Position numbers and translations under genes: made by a program
Shown here: positions 23,638 to 32,126 of the stretch, piece after piece
Position numbering within the stretch: position 1 is the first letter of the stretch
Layout of the letters: the number at the start of each line of letters is the position of its first letter
Assembly (NCBI RefSeq): GCF_000424585.1
Contig: NZ_AUKE01000010.1
Location: forward strand, 62,001 to 126,000
Source: Butyrivibrio sp. MC2013
GTDB taxonomy: Bacteria > Bacillota > Clostridia > Lachnospirales > Lachnospiraceae
Direction: 5' to 3'
DNA length: 64,000 nt
The notes under the pieces: model-generated
What the model was told of the DNA's origin: nothing
Databases searched by the model: none
Seen by the model: only the letters and a program-made list of their open reading frames with translations

Positions 23638-25410
23638 TTACATCCTATCCGGGGCGTCGAAGCCAAGGAGGTCTATTCCTGTTTCCATTACCTTTAAGGT
23701 GTTATAGAGAAGGGCGATATAGCCTTCCTTCTTGTTTTCATCAGGCTCAGTCAGGATCTTGGTCTCATGATAGAAACTGTTAAAGTCATTGGCCAGAGCG
23801 TAGATGTAAGCACAGATCCTGTTAGGCATAAGGTCTCTTGCAGCGCTTTCTACAGCTTCAGCAAAGGCAGTGAGCTGCAGGCAGAGAGCCTTCTCATTGT
23901 CTGTGGATGCATTTGCCAGGAGCGTATCTTTGGCCTTCTTGCCGGACTGCTCTTCGTACTTAGCCAGGATAGACTTGATACGAACAATTGTATAGAGCAG
24001 GTACGGACCTGTATCTCCTTCAAAGGAAGTGAACTTATCTATATCAAAGATATAATCCTTGGAAGGCTGGTTAGAGAGATCGCCGTACTTAATAGCTGCG
24101 ACAGCTACCTGATGAGAAGTCTTACGAGCTTCCTCATCGCTCATCTCGGGATTACCCTCTTTGATCCTGTTGTACATCTTCTCATCAATATCTGCGATGA
24201 GGTTCTCCAGACGCATAACGCCGCCCTGTCTGGTCTTGAATGGCTTGCCATCGCTGCCGTTCATAGTACCAAAGCCTACGAAGCGCATATCGGTCTCAGG
24301 CATGGCAAGCTTGGAGATATGTGCACTTCTGAATACCTGTGTAAAGTGCAGGGTCTGACGCTTATCAGCTACGTAATAGATAGCATTTGGATGGAACTCA
24401 TCCATACGCTTCTTGATAGTAGCAAGGTCTGTTGTGGCATAGAGAGCAGCTCCGTCACTCTTGAGCACGATGCAGGGAGGCAGCTCCTTGCTGTCATCTT
24501 CCCTTGTAACATCAATGACCAGAGCGCCCTGGCTCTCGTGAGCATAGCCGCCTTCCTTGAAATAATCGATCATGCCGGGGATGATGTCATGGACATCAGA
24601 CTCGCCCCACCAAAGATCAAAATCCACATTCAGATTCTTGTAATTCTTTTTCAGATCTGCAACAGAGATATTCATGATATGATGCCAGAGAGCTCTGTAG
24701 CCTCTGTCACCGTCCTGAAGCTTCTTGGTAGCTTCAAGAGCCATGTTCTTGTACTCTTCATCCTCTTTGGACTTGCCGGATGCAAGAGGATAGATCTGTT
24801 CCAGCTCTGACAAAGTGAAAGGAGCTTCCTTGGGATAGCTGCCTGTATAGGACTCGTCAAAATAAGGAAGATCGGGCTTCTGAAGCTTAAGCTCAGTGAT
24901 GATAAGGCCCATCTGCAAGCCCCAGTCACCCAGATGTACATCGCCGATGACCTTATTACCTGTATATTTCAGGATCCTCTTTAATGATTCACCGATGACC
25001 GCACTTCTAAGGTGTCCAACATGAAGAGGCTTAGCCACGTTGGGTCCTCCGTAATCTATAACGATGGTAGGCTCATGTCCGGGCATATCCACTCCAAATC
25101 TCTTGGCATGGAGCATCTTCACGATATAAGAACGTACAAAATTCCTGGACAGGATGAGGTTGAGGAATCCGGGTTTAACGGACTCCACCTTCTCAAATGC
25201 ACTGTTATCCTGAAGGAGCTCTGCTACCTCATCTGATATCATAAAGGGAGCCTTGTGATACTCCTTGGCTGCAGCCATGGCGCCATTACACTGATACTCG
25301 CACAGATCAGGACGGTTGGATACAACGCACCTTCCCAGCTTCCTGTCATAGCCCGCCTTTTCAAAGGCATCGGACACTTCTTTAGAAATAAGATCTATCA
25401 GTTTTTCCAC
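23638..25410 (-). CDS. argS: Arginyl-tRNA synthetase
   Basis: This 590-residue class I synthetase attaches arginine to tRNA-Arg. The HIGH motif is present as HVGH in GGPNVAKPLHVGHLRSAVIG near residue 130, and the C-terminal anticodon-binding domain begins after LYTIVRIKSILAKYEEQS near residue 480 and ends LYNTLKVMETGIDLLGF. As in many ArgRS there is no canonical KMSKS; the equivalent region is DGKPFKTRQGG near residue 395. The start is GTG 25410 with AAAGGAAAC upstream. A promoter with an overlapping inverted repeat lies at 25464-25502. Confidence 0.97.
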   Translation of the reverse strand: MEKLIDLISKEVSDAFEKAGYDRKLGRCVVSNRPDLCEYQCNGAMAAAKEYHKAPFMISDEVAELLQDNSAFEKVESVKPGFLNLILSRNFVRSYIVKMLHAKRFGVDMPGHEPTIVIDYGGPNVAKPLHVGHLRSAVIGESLKRILKYTGNKVIGDVHLGDWGLQMGLIITELKLQKPDLPYFDESYTGSYPKEAPFTLSELEQIYPLASGKSKEDEEYKNMALEATKKLQDGDRGYRALWHHIMNISVADLKKNYKNLNVDFDLWWGESDVHDIIPGMIDYFKEGGYAHESQGALVIDVTREDDSKELPPCIVLKSDGAALYATTDLATIKKRMDEFHPNAIYYVADKRQTLHFTQVFRSAHISKLAMPETDMRFVGFGTMNGSDGKPFKTRQGGVMRLENLIADIDEKMYNRIKEGNPEMSDEEARKTSHQVAVAAIKYGDLSNQPSKDYIFDIDKFTSFEGDTGPYLLYTIVRIKSILAKYEEQSGKKAKDTLLANASTDNEKALCLQLTAFAEAVESAARDLMPNRICAYIYALANDFNSFYHETKILTEPDENKKEGYIALLYNTLKVMETGIDLLGFDAPDRM

Positions 25411-25463
25411 TATAGTTTCCTTTCTTTCACAACTTCCTAAAAAATCATTTCTTATTCAATATC

Positions 25464-25502
25464 ACTTCACAATATAATAATAAAGTAACTCTGTGAAGTC
25501 AA
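25464..25502 (-). promoter_or_regulatory. argS promoter with overlapping inverted repeat
   Basis: TTGACT (25497-25502), 17 nt and TATTAT (25474-25479) in the minus sense form a good sigma-A promoter. An inverted repeat ACTTCACA (25464-25471) and TGTGAAGT (25492-25499) overlaps the -35 and lies just past the -10. This could be an operator or a structure at the 3' end of the preceding gene. Confidence 0.6.
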
Positions 25503-25507
25503 CAAAT

Positions 25508-26164
25508 TCACTGAGGGAGACTGAGTATATGTGCCTTCAGGAGATTATAGATCCTCTCATAGCCCTCGTCACTGGGATGGAGTCCGTCCACATAGAACTT
25601 CTCATTATTATAGGGAAGCTCAGGCTGCATGGAGCTGAGAGCATAGAGGTCCAAAAGAGGAAGTGCATAATACTCTGCTACTTCTCTGATGATAGCAACA
25701 TAATCTCCAAGGCTTCCCACATTTCTCACGCCAATTTCATTGATATATTTATTCTCCTCAGTCCTGTGAAGAGGTGTCATGGGAATGATCCTTGCAGCAG
25801 GATACTTCTTCATAAGCCTGCTATAGAGATCATGAAGAGCTCCGTAGAAGGTGTCAGGGTTTCTGTCTTCCATCCTGCCAAGAGGAGCATCCCCGTGCCC
25901 GTAATCATTGGTACCGCCAAATACCACTACTACGTCTGCTTCAGGATCCAGCTCCTCTATCCTGGAAGCAAAATACCTATCCCACCGCTCTTCACAGGAA
26001 GGAGTATGCTGCCTGGCAATCCTGGTGCCGCCTATGCCGTTTCCGCAGACAATGGCTCCGTCTTTTTCAAAGCGTTTCCAGTAGACCTTGTCTATACTGC
26101 TGGCGCCAACGCCTTCTGTAATACTGTCCCCCAGGAAATTCATCTTTAACCCTTCTAGTTTCAT
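25508..26164 (-). CDS. SGNH/GDSL hydrolase
   Basis: This 218-residue protein has the four SGNH blocks: nucleophile Ser in MNFLGDSITEGVGAS near residue 12, Gly block IVCGNGIGGTRI near 40, Asn block VVVFGGTNDYGHGD near 82 and the Asp-x-x-His in FYVDGLHPSDEGYERI near 192. It lacks a signal peptide, so it is probably a cytosolic esterase or lysophospholipase-type enzyme. ATG 26164 is favoured because GGAGG is five nt upstream; an ATG four codons earlier overlaps that site. Confidence 0.85.
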   Translation of the reverse strand: MKLEGLKMNFLGDSITEGVGASSIDKVYWKRFEKDGAIVCGNGIGGTRIARQHTPSCEERWDRYFASRIEELDPEADVVVVFGGTNDYGHGDAPLGRMEDRNPDTFYGALHDLYSRLMKKYPAARIIPMTPLHRTEENKYINEIGVRNVGSLGDYVAIIREVAEYYALPLLDLYALSSMQPELPYNNEKFYVDGLHPSDEGYERIYNLLKAHILSLPQ

Positions 26165-26232
26165 CTTCTCCTCCATATATATTTATATATTTTAGCCCTT
26201 GGGCTTTGATAGCTATCCCCTAATATATTTGA

Positions 26233-26922
26233 TCATTGCCTGTCTTTTAAAGCCTTTTCCCTCTCCCTTTGAGCCTTGGAATATGCGCAGCCGCAGTAGT
26301 CCTGCCTGTAGAGGTCAAAACGCTTTGATAATTCTATAGAACGCTTATAGCCGTTCTTTTTCTTAAAGTCCGATGGAAGGAAAAAAATGCCATACTTATC
26401 AGCAGCTTCTCTTCCTGCCAGATTAAGCTTGTCTGCATTCTTAAGAGGACTGATGGTGAGTGTGGTTGTAAACAAGTCAAAGCCCCCTTCAGCTGCTACT
26501 CGCCCCGCTTCATCAAGCCGCAGCATGAAGCACTTTGTACAGCGATCTCCCCCTTCAGGGATATCCTCCATTCCTTTTACTGCGCTAAGCCAGTTCTCCG
26601 GATCATACTTCCCTTCCATAAAGGATATAAGGGAGGCATTCTCATCAGAGTTCATCCCTTCAAAGTCCCTCTCTATCACCTGGCGGTTGTATTCCTCAAC
26701 AAGGCGCCTAGCTTCCTCTGTCCTCTTCCTATACTCAGCCTCATTGGTAATATTAGGATTGTAATAAAAGAGCGTGACATCAAAATACTGCCTGAGAAGC
26801 TCCAGGCAATAGGACGAACATGGCGCGCAGCAGGCATGAAGAAGAAGCCGGGGACGAAGTCCTCTGCTCATTATATCATCTATATACTTATCAAACTCTT
26901 TACTATAATTTATTTTATTCAA
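26233..26922 (-). CDS. queH: Epoxyqueuosine reductase QueH
   Basis: This 229-residue protein matches QueH, which reduces epoxyqueuosine to queuosine in tRNA. It has the double-Cys motifs LLLHACCAPCSSYCLE near residue 30, DRCTKCFMLRLDEA near 132 and QDYCGCAYSK near 208, which bind an iron-sulfur cluster and adjacent metal. The conserved N-terminus MNKINYSKEFDKY indicates the TTG at 26922 as start; there is no good upstream ATG. It is unrelated in sequence to QueG but does the same reaction. Confidence 0.9.
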   Translation of the reverse strand: MNKINYSKEFDKYIDDIMSRGLRPRLLLHACCAPCSSYCLELLRQYFDVTLFYYNPNITNEAEYRKRTEEARRLVEEYNRQVIERDFEGMNSDENASLISFMEGKYDPENWLSAVKGMEDIPEGGDRCTKCFMLRLDEAGRVAAEGGFDLFTTTLTISPLKNADKLNLAGREAADKYGIFFLPSDFKKKNGYKRSIELSKRFDLYRQDYCGCAYSKAQREREKALKDRQ

Positions 26923-27033
26923 TATCCAAACCTGTTTATTTCTCTTTGCTTGCTATCAGCTTATAAGCAGCATAACCTGTTTTCTGCATTTTCTTATCTT
27001 CTGATGCTGATATCCACTTCCCGGCTTTGTGCT

Positions 27034-27072
27034 AGAAAATCGGCTGCTGCACCAGGTGGTGCAACAGCCGAT
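27034..27072 (-). terminator. Terminator after desulfoferrodoxin and hairpin array 4
   Basis: In the minus sense ATCGGCTGTTGCACCA pairs with TGGTGCAGCAGCCGAT (one G-U pair) and is followed by UUUUCU. The G-U pair would be an A-C mismatch on the other strand, which supports the minus orientation. Array 4 lies between this terminator and the desulfoferrodoxin stop codon. Confidence 0.75.
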
Positions 27073-27089
27073 ATAGTCATATCAAACTC

Positions 27090-27180
27090 CCATGTCATTG
27101 GTTGCAGGATGCAACCCGACATGATGTCATTGTTACAGGATGTAACACGACTTGTCCTGAAGTGCATGGATGCACTTCAA
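27090..27180. repeat. Intergenic GGA-loop hairpin array 4
   Basis: Three hairpins with different stems share the central GGA on the plus strand: GGTTGCA-GGA-TGCAACC (27100-27116), GTTACA-GGA-TGTAAC (27132-27146) and GAAGTGCA-TGGA-TGCACTTC (27159-27178). ATGTCATT and CGACAT segments separate them. The stem bases change in both arms together, which is the strongest sign that the structure is selected. Confidence 0.9.
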
Positions 27181-27182
27181 AG

Positions 27183-27557
27183 TCATTTCTTCCACAATCC
27201 GTGGAGATTGCAATAGGCATATGCTGCAGTAACGCTATCGCCTTCAGAAAGGGCGAATGTTACGCATGGAGCATCTCCGGCCTTCAGGTCCTTCATAGCA
27301 AAGCCTTGCGCAGTCTCAAGTCCGATCCACTCAATATAGTGCTCGGGCAGCATAGGATGGTCCACTTCACCGACCTTAACTGTTACAACAGAGCCGTTTA
27401 CTTCAACTACCGGTACGTGTTTCTCCACAGCTGCATCGGTACTTCCGGGAACGATGAGTTTCATCTCTTCGCCGCAGCACATGGTTGGGCAGGCAGAGCC
27501 TTTGATGAGAGCAACTATTTTACCGCATTTACTACATTTGTAAAAACTAAGTTCCAT
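27183..27557 (-). CDS. dfx: Desulfoferrodoxin (superoxide reductase)
   Basis: This 124-residue protein has an N-terminal desulforedoxin-like iron site (FYKCSKCGKIVALIKG ... CPTMCCGEEM) and the superoxide reductase centre with its His ligands in AAVEKHVPVVEV and VDHPMLPEHYIEWIG and the Cys/His pair in AYAYCNLHGLWK. It reduces superoxide to peroxide in anaerobes without producing oxygen. The start ATG 27557 has AAAGGAG. It follows carB by 32 nt and is probably co-transcribed with carAB, an odd partnership. Confidence 0.93.
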   Translation of the reverse strand: MELSFYKCSKCGKIVALIKGSACPTMCCGEEMKLIVPGSTDAAVEKHVPVVEVNGSVVTVKVGEVDHPMLPEHYIEWIGLETAQGFAMKDLKAGDAPCVTFALSEGDSVTAAYAYCNLHGLWKK

Positions 27558-27589
27558 AAAACTGCTCCTTTCTCCAAGCCTAAAAAATT

Positions 27590-30500
27590 TTAAATGGAAG
27601 CGATATCCACAAGCTCAATTCCTTCTTCATTATAAGCATTTTCCAGACTGGAAACAAGCGCTCTTGCAGTATCAAGTGCAGTAATTACATTTACTCCTGT
27701 TTCTATTGCAGTACGGCGGATCAGGAAGCCGTCTCTGCTCTTGTCGCGTCCCTGTGTAGGTGTATCAATGACCAAATCTATCTTATGACCCAGGATCAGA
27801 TCCATGACTGTAGGTGATTCCTGGTGGATATTGTTGATCTTACGGGCCTTAACACCGTTCTCATTCAGTACTACAGCAGTACCAAGGGTAGCATAGATGA
27901 TATAGCCCAGTTTCTCATAACGTCTTGCTATATCAATGATCTCGCCCTTATCAGCATCCTTGACAGTGATGATCATCTGCTTGTGCTTGGGAAGGGATAC
28001 TCCTGCTCCAAGGAAAGCCTTGTAGAGAGCCTCGTTAAAGCTCTTACTGATGCCAAGACACTCACCTGTAGACTTCATCTCAGGTCCAAGGCTGATCTCT
28101 GCACCCCTGATCTTCTCAAAGGAGAATACAGGCATCTTGATAGCCACATGCTCAGCTTCAGGCTGAAGTCCGGGAGTGTAGCCCATATCGGTGAGCTTCT
28201 CGCCCATCATGACTCTTGCTGCCAGATCCACAATGGGAATACCTGTTACCTTGCTGATATATGGAACAGTACGCGAAGACCTGGGATTGGCTTCGATGAT
28301 ATATACTTCTTCGCCCACAGCGATGAACTGTACGTTGATCAGACCTATTACATGCAGCTCCCTGGCCAGTCTTGCTGTGTACTCGGCAATGGTAGCCTTG
28401 ACATTATCAGACAGTGACTGAGCAGGATATACAGAGATGGAGTCACCTGAATGGACACCTGATCTCTCAATATGCTCCATGATACCGGGGATCACTATAT
28501 TCTCACCATCGCATACCGCATCTACCTCAGTCTCTATACCCTGGAGATATTTATCTACAAGGATAGGATGATCCTGGGCATAGCGGTTGATGATATTCAT
28601 AAACTCTTCTATTTCCTGATCGGAGAGAGCTATCTGCATGCCCTGGCCGCCCAGTACGTAGGAAGGTCTTACAAGTACAGGGTAACCCAGGCGATTAGCT
28701 ACTTCCTTGGCTTCTTCCGCAGTATATACTGTAGCGCCCTGAGCCCTCTTTATCTCTGCTTTCTCCAGGATTTCATCAAAGAGCTCACGGTCTTCAGCCG
28801 CATCAACATCAGCAGCATCTGTTCCGTAGATCTTCACACCCATCTTCATCAGATCCTGAGTCAGCTTGATAGCTGTCTGGCCGCCAAACTGTACCACCGC
28901 TCCGTCAGGTTTCTCCAGACGGACTACATTTTCCACATCTTCGGGAGTCAGAGGCTCGAAATAGAGCTTGTCTGCTATATCAAAGTCAGTAGATACAGTC
29001 TCAGGGTTATTATTGATGATAATGGTCTCAAAGCCTGCCTTTTCAAATGCCCATGTAGCATGTACAGAGCAATAGTCAAACTCGATACCCTGACCGATCC
29101 TGATAGGACCTGAGCCCAGTACCAGTATCTTCTTTTTCCTGTCAGCGCCCTGGGGCTCTGCAGCCTCATCCTCGCTGTCAGGGCCGTCATATACAGAGTA
29201 GTAATAGGGAGTCTGTGCCTCAAACTCAGCAGCACAGGTATCAACAAGCTTGTAGCTGGCAGTGATATTATTGGCCAGACGCATCTCTTTGACTTCGTCT
29301 GCGCTCATGCCTGTAAGAGAAGCAATCACTGTATCGGGATACTCTACCCTCTTGGCTTCCAAAAGGGTAGAGGCGCTAAGCGCCCTGCCCTCTTCCTTAA
29401 GAGCCTTCTCCACCTCTACCAGGTGAGCCAGCTTGGAGATAAACCAGATATCGATGCCGCTTATCTTATTGATAGTCTCATAGCTCACATCTCTTCTAAG
29501 GGCCTCCGCGATCCTCCAGATACGCATATCATCCACGATCCTGAGTTCGTCAAAAAGGTCTTCATCGGACAGACCGGAGAAATCATAGGACATAAGGGAG
29601 TCCACATGCTGCTCAAGGGATCTGATAGCCTTCATCATGGCACCTTCAAAATTGGTGCAGATACTCATGACTTCACCTGTAGCCTTCATCTGTGTAGAGA
29701 GACTTCTCTTGGCAGTGATGAACTTATCAAAAGGAAGTCTTGGGAACTTGAGTACGCAGTAGTCAAGCGCAGGCTCAAAGGACGCAAAGGTCTTGCCTGT
29801 GATAGCATTGGGGATCTCATCCAGGGTATAGCCCAGCGCGATCTTGGCAGCAACCTTGGCAATGGGATAACCTGTTGCCTTGGAAGCCAGAGCTGAGGAA
29901 CGGCTTACTCTGGGATTAACTTCGATAACACAATATTCAAAGGATGTAGGATGAAGTGCAAACTGCACGTTACATCCACCTGTGATCTCCAGTTCATTTA
30001 TGATATTAAGAGCAGAGCTCCTGAGCATCTGATACTCTTTATCAGTGAGAGTCTGAGAAGGAGCTACCACTATAGAGTCACCTGTATGTACGCCTACAGG
30101 ATCGATATTTTCCATGTTGCAGACAGTGATGCAGTTACCCTTGGAGTCTCTGATCACCTCATATTCGATCTCCTTCCAGCCGGAGATGCAGCGTTCTACC
30201 AGTACTTCGTGTACTCTTGAGAGTCTAAGGCCATTAGCCAGGATATCCTCAAGCTGAGTCCTGTCATAAGCGATACCGCCGCCGGATCCTCCCAGGGTAA
30301 ATGCGGGACGCAGTACCACAGGATAGCCTATCTTATCTGCAAAGGCAGCTCCTGTCTCCACATCATGTACCACCAGAGATGCTGCGCAAGGCTCGCCTAT
30401 CTTTTCCATGGTATCCTTGAACTCCTGGCGGTCCTCAGCCTTCTTGATGGTAGCGGAGGTAGTGCCCAGGAGCTTTACTCCGTGCTTATCAAGAAAGCCC

Positions 30501-30814
30501 GATTCAGCCAGCTCCATACCAAGGTTCAGACCTGCCTGTCCTCCCAGAGTGGGAAGGATGGAGTCGGGCTTTTCCTTTTCTATGATCTGCTCCAGCACCC
30601 TGACAGTCAGGGGCTCTATATATACTTCATCTGCTATATCCTTGTCGGTCATGATGGTAGCGGGATTGGAATTGACCAGCACTACCTCTACACCCTCTTC
30701 CTTGAGGGAACGGCAGGCCTGAGTACCTGCATAATCAAACTCAGCGGCCTGGCCTATTACTATAGGTCCCGAACCGATCACTAAGACCTTTTTGACATCT
30801 TTATTCTTAGGCAT
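27590..30814 (-). CDS. carB: Carbamoyl-phosphate synthase large subunit
   Basis: This 1074-residue protein is full length for CarB. It contains the duplicated ATP-grasp synthetase halves, each opening with a similar block (KKVLVIGSGPIVIGQAAEFDYAG at the N-terminus and KKILVLGSGPIRIGQGIEFDYCS near residue 560), and ends in the MGS-like allosteric domain (ALDTARALVSSLENAYNEEG). It makes carbamoyl phosphate for pyrimidine and arginine biosynthesis together with CarA. The start ATG 30814 overlaps the end of carA by 8 nt and has AAAGGA upstream inside carA. Confidence 0.97.
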   Translation of the reverse strand: MPKNKDVKKVLVIGSGPIVIGQAAEFDYAGTQACRSLKEEGVEVVLVNSNPATIMTDKDIADEVYIEPLTVRVLEQIIEKEKPDSILPTLGGQAGLNLGMELAESGFLDKHGVKLLGTTSATIKKAEDRQEFKDTMEKIGEPCAASLVVHDVETGAAFADKIGYPVVLRPAFTLGGSGGGIAYDRTQLEDILANGLRLSRVHEVLVERCISGWKEIEYEVIRDSKGNCITVCNMENIDPVGVHTGDSIVVAPSQTLTDKEYQMLRSSALNIINELEITGGCNVQFALHPTSFEYCVIEVNPRVSRSSALASKATGYPIAKVAAKIALGYTLDEIPNAITGKTFASFEPALDYCVLKFPRLPFDKFITAKRSLSTQMKATGEVMSICTNFEGAMMKAIRSLEQHVDSLMSYDFSGLSDEDLFDELRIVDDMRIWRIAEALRRDVSYETINKISGIDIWFISKLAHLVEVEKALKEEGRALSASTLLEAKRVEYPDTVIASLTGMSADEVKEMRLANNITASYKLVDTCAAEFEAQTPYYYSVYDGPDSEDEAAEPQGADRKKKILVLGSGPIRIGQGIEFDYCSVHATWAFEKAGFETIIINNNPETVSTDFDIADKLYFEPLTPEDVENVVRLEKPDGAVVQFGGQTAIKLTQDLMKMGVKIYGTDAADVDAAEDRELFDEILEKAEIKRAQGATVYTAEEAKEVANRLGYPVLVRPSYVLGGQGMQIALSDQEIEEFMNIINRYAQDHPILVDKYLQGIETEVDAVCDGENIVIPGIMEHIERSGVHSGDSISVYPAQSLSDNVKATIAEYTARLARELHVIGLINVQFIAVGEEVYIIEANPRSSRTVPYISKVTGIPIVDLAARVMMGEKLTDMGYTPGLQPEAEHVAIKMPVFSFEKIRGAEISLGPEMKSTGECLGISKSFNEALYKAFLGAGVSLPKHKQMIITVKDADKGEIIDIARRYEKLGYIIYATLGTAVVLNENGVKARKINNIHQESPTVMDLILGHKIDLVIDTPTQGRDKSRDGFLIRRTAIETGVNVITALDTARALVSSLENAYNEEGIELVDIASI

Positions 30815-32024
30815 TGAAAGATCCTTTCTTCATCATGTTTATAAACTTATCAAAAAGAGTAGCTGTATCCTGGGGACCTGCACATGCCTCGGGATGGAAC
30901 TGTACTGTGTAAATATTCTTGCCTGTGTATTTCAGGCCTTCATTTGTGCCATCATTGACATTTACAAAGGCAGGCTCTGCAACAGCAGGGTCCAGCTTGT
31001 CCGTATCAACCACATAGCCATGGTTCTGTGAAGAGATGTATACCTGACCGGTAGCCAGCTCCTTGACAGGATGATTGCCGCCTCTGTGGCCATACTTCAT
31101 CTTATGTGTATCTGCCCCTGTGGCAAGAGCCATGAGCTGATGTCCCAGACAGATGGCAAAGATCGGAACATCGGATTCATAGAGCTTTCTCACTTCTTTG
31201 ATCACATCCTGACAATCCTTGGGATCGCCGGGGCCGTTGGAGAGCATGATGCCATCGGGATGAGCTGCCAGTATCTCTTCTGCACCGGTATTGTAAGGAT
31301 ATACTGTCACATCACAGCCTCTGGCAGCCAGGCTGTCAGCAATATTTTTCTTGGCACCCAGATCCAGAAGAGCTACCTTAAGGCCCTTGCCGTTTAGTTC
31401 CCTCACCAGGGAAGGTCTGCGCTCTCTCTTAGTGTGATCGCCTGCCAGGTCTGCCTTGTAATTCTCTGCGTTAAAGGATGCACTACCTGATATAGGACCA
31501 TTGTCAGTGAGACTCTCAGATCCTTTTACCAGATATTTTTCTTTGCAGGATACCTTCTTTACAACGCCTGCAGTGGTGTAGGCCTTGAGCCTTCCTATGA
31601 TCTCATCCAATGAATAATTCTCATCAGAAGTGATGCAGCCGTTCATGGTACCCTTTTCCCTGAGAATCCTGGTCAGCTTCCTGGTGTCGATGCCCTCGAT
31701 ACCGGGAATATCATATTTATCCAGAAACTCCTGGATGGTCATGTCACAGCGGAAATTGCTGGCAACAGCTGACAGCTCCCTGACGATCACTCCGTCAGGC
31801 CAGATCCTGTCAGATTCCATGTCATCTATACATACGCCGTAGTTACCTATGAGAGGATATGTCATGCATACTGCCTGTCCTGCGTAGGAAGGATCAGTAT
31901 ACACTTCTGTATATCCTGCCATTGTAGTATTAAAGACTATCTCGCTGATCACTTCCCTGTCAGCGCCTATCCTTCTGCCTGTGAAGACTGTCCCGTCTTC
32001 AAGGATCAAAAATGCTTTCTTCAT
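30807..32024 (-). CDS. carA: Carbamoyl-phosphate synthase small subunit
   Basis: This 405-residue protein provides ammonia from glutamine to CarB. The N-terminal domain begins AFLILEDGTVFTGRRIGAD and the class I glutamine amidotransferase domain has the catalytic Cys in IFAICLGHQLMALATGA near residue 292 and the His/Glu pair in YTVQFHPEACAGPQDT near 378. It is 25-45 residues longer than usual, mainly because of an acidic/polar insertion near residues 165-205 (around GSESLTDNGPISGSASFN). The upstream region contains TTGACA but no clear -10. Confidence 0.97.
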   Translation of the reverse strand: MKKAFLILEDGTVFTGRRIGADREVISEIVFNTTMAGYTEVYTDPSYAGQAVCMTYPLIGNYGVCIDDMESDRIWPDGVIVRELSAVASNFRCDMTIQEFLDKYDIPGIEGIDTRKLTRILREKGTMNGCITSDENYSLDEIIGRLKAYTTAGVVKKVSCKEKYLVKGSESLTDNGPISGSASFNAENYKADLAGDHTKRERRPSLVRELNGKGLKVALLDLGAKKNIADSLAARGCDVTVYPYNTGAEEILAAHPDGIMLSNGPGDPKDCQDVIKEVRKLYESDVPIFAICLGHQLMALATGADTHKMKYGHRGGNHPVKELATGQVYISSQNHGYVVDTDKLDPAVAEPAFVNVNDGTNEGLKYTGKNIYTVQFHPEACAGPQDTATLFDKFINMMKKGSFNA

Positions 32025-32073
32025 ATACGTCTAAATCCCCGTTCTATCAGTAAACAATGTCAAACCGCATAAA

Positions 32074-32112
32074 ATCATCATCCGAACATAATGCAGCCTG
32101 TCCGGATGATGC
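32074..32112 (-). terminator. Terminator after purL
   Basis: CATCATCCG pairs with CGGATGATG around an 18-nt loop, followed in the minus sense by ATTTTATG. The U-run is short. It lies 15 nt after the purL stop. Confidence 0.6.
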
Positions 32113-32126
32113 GTCATTGCACTTTA

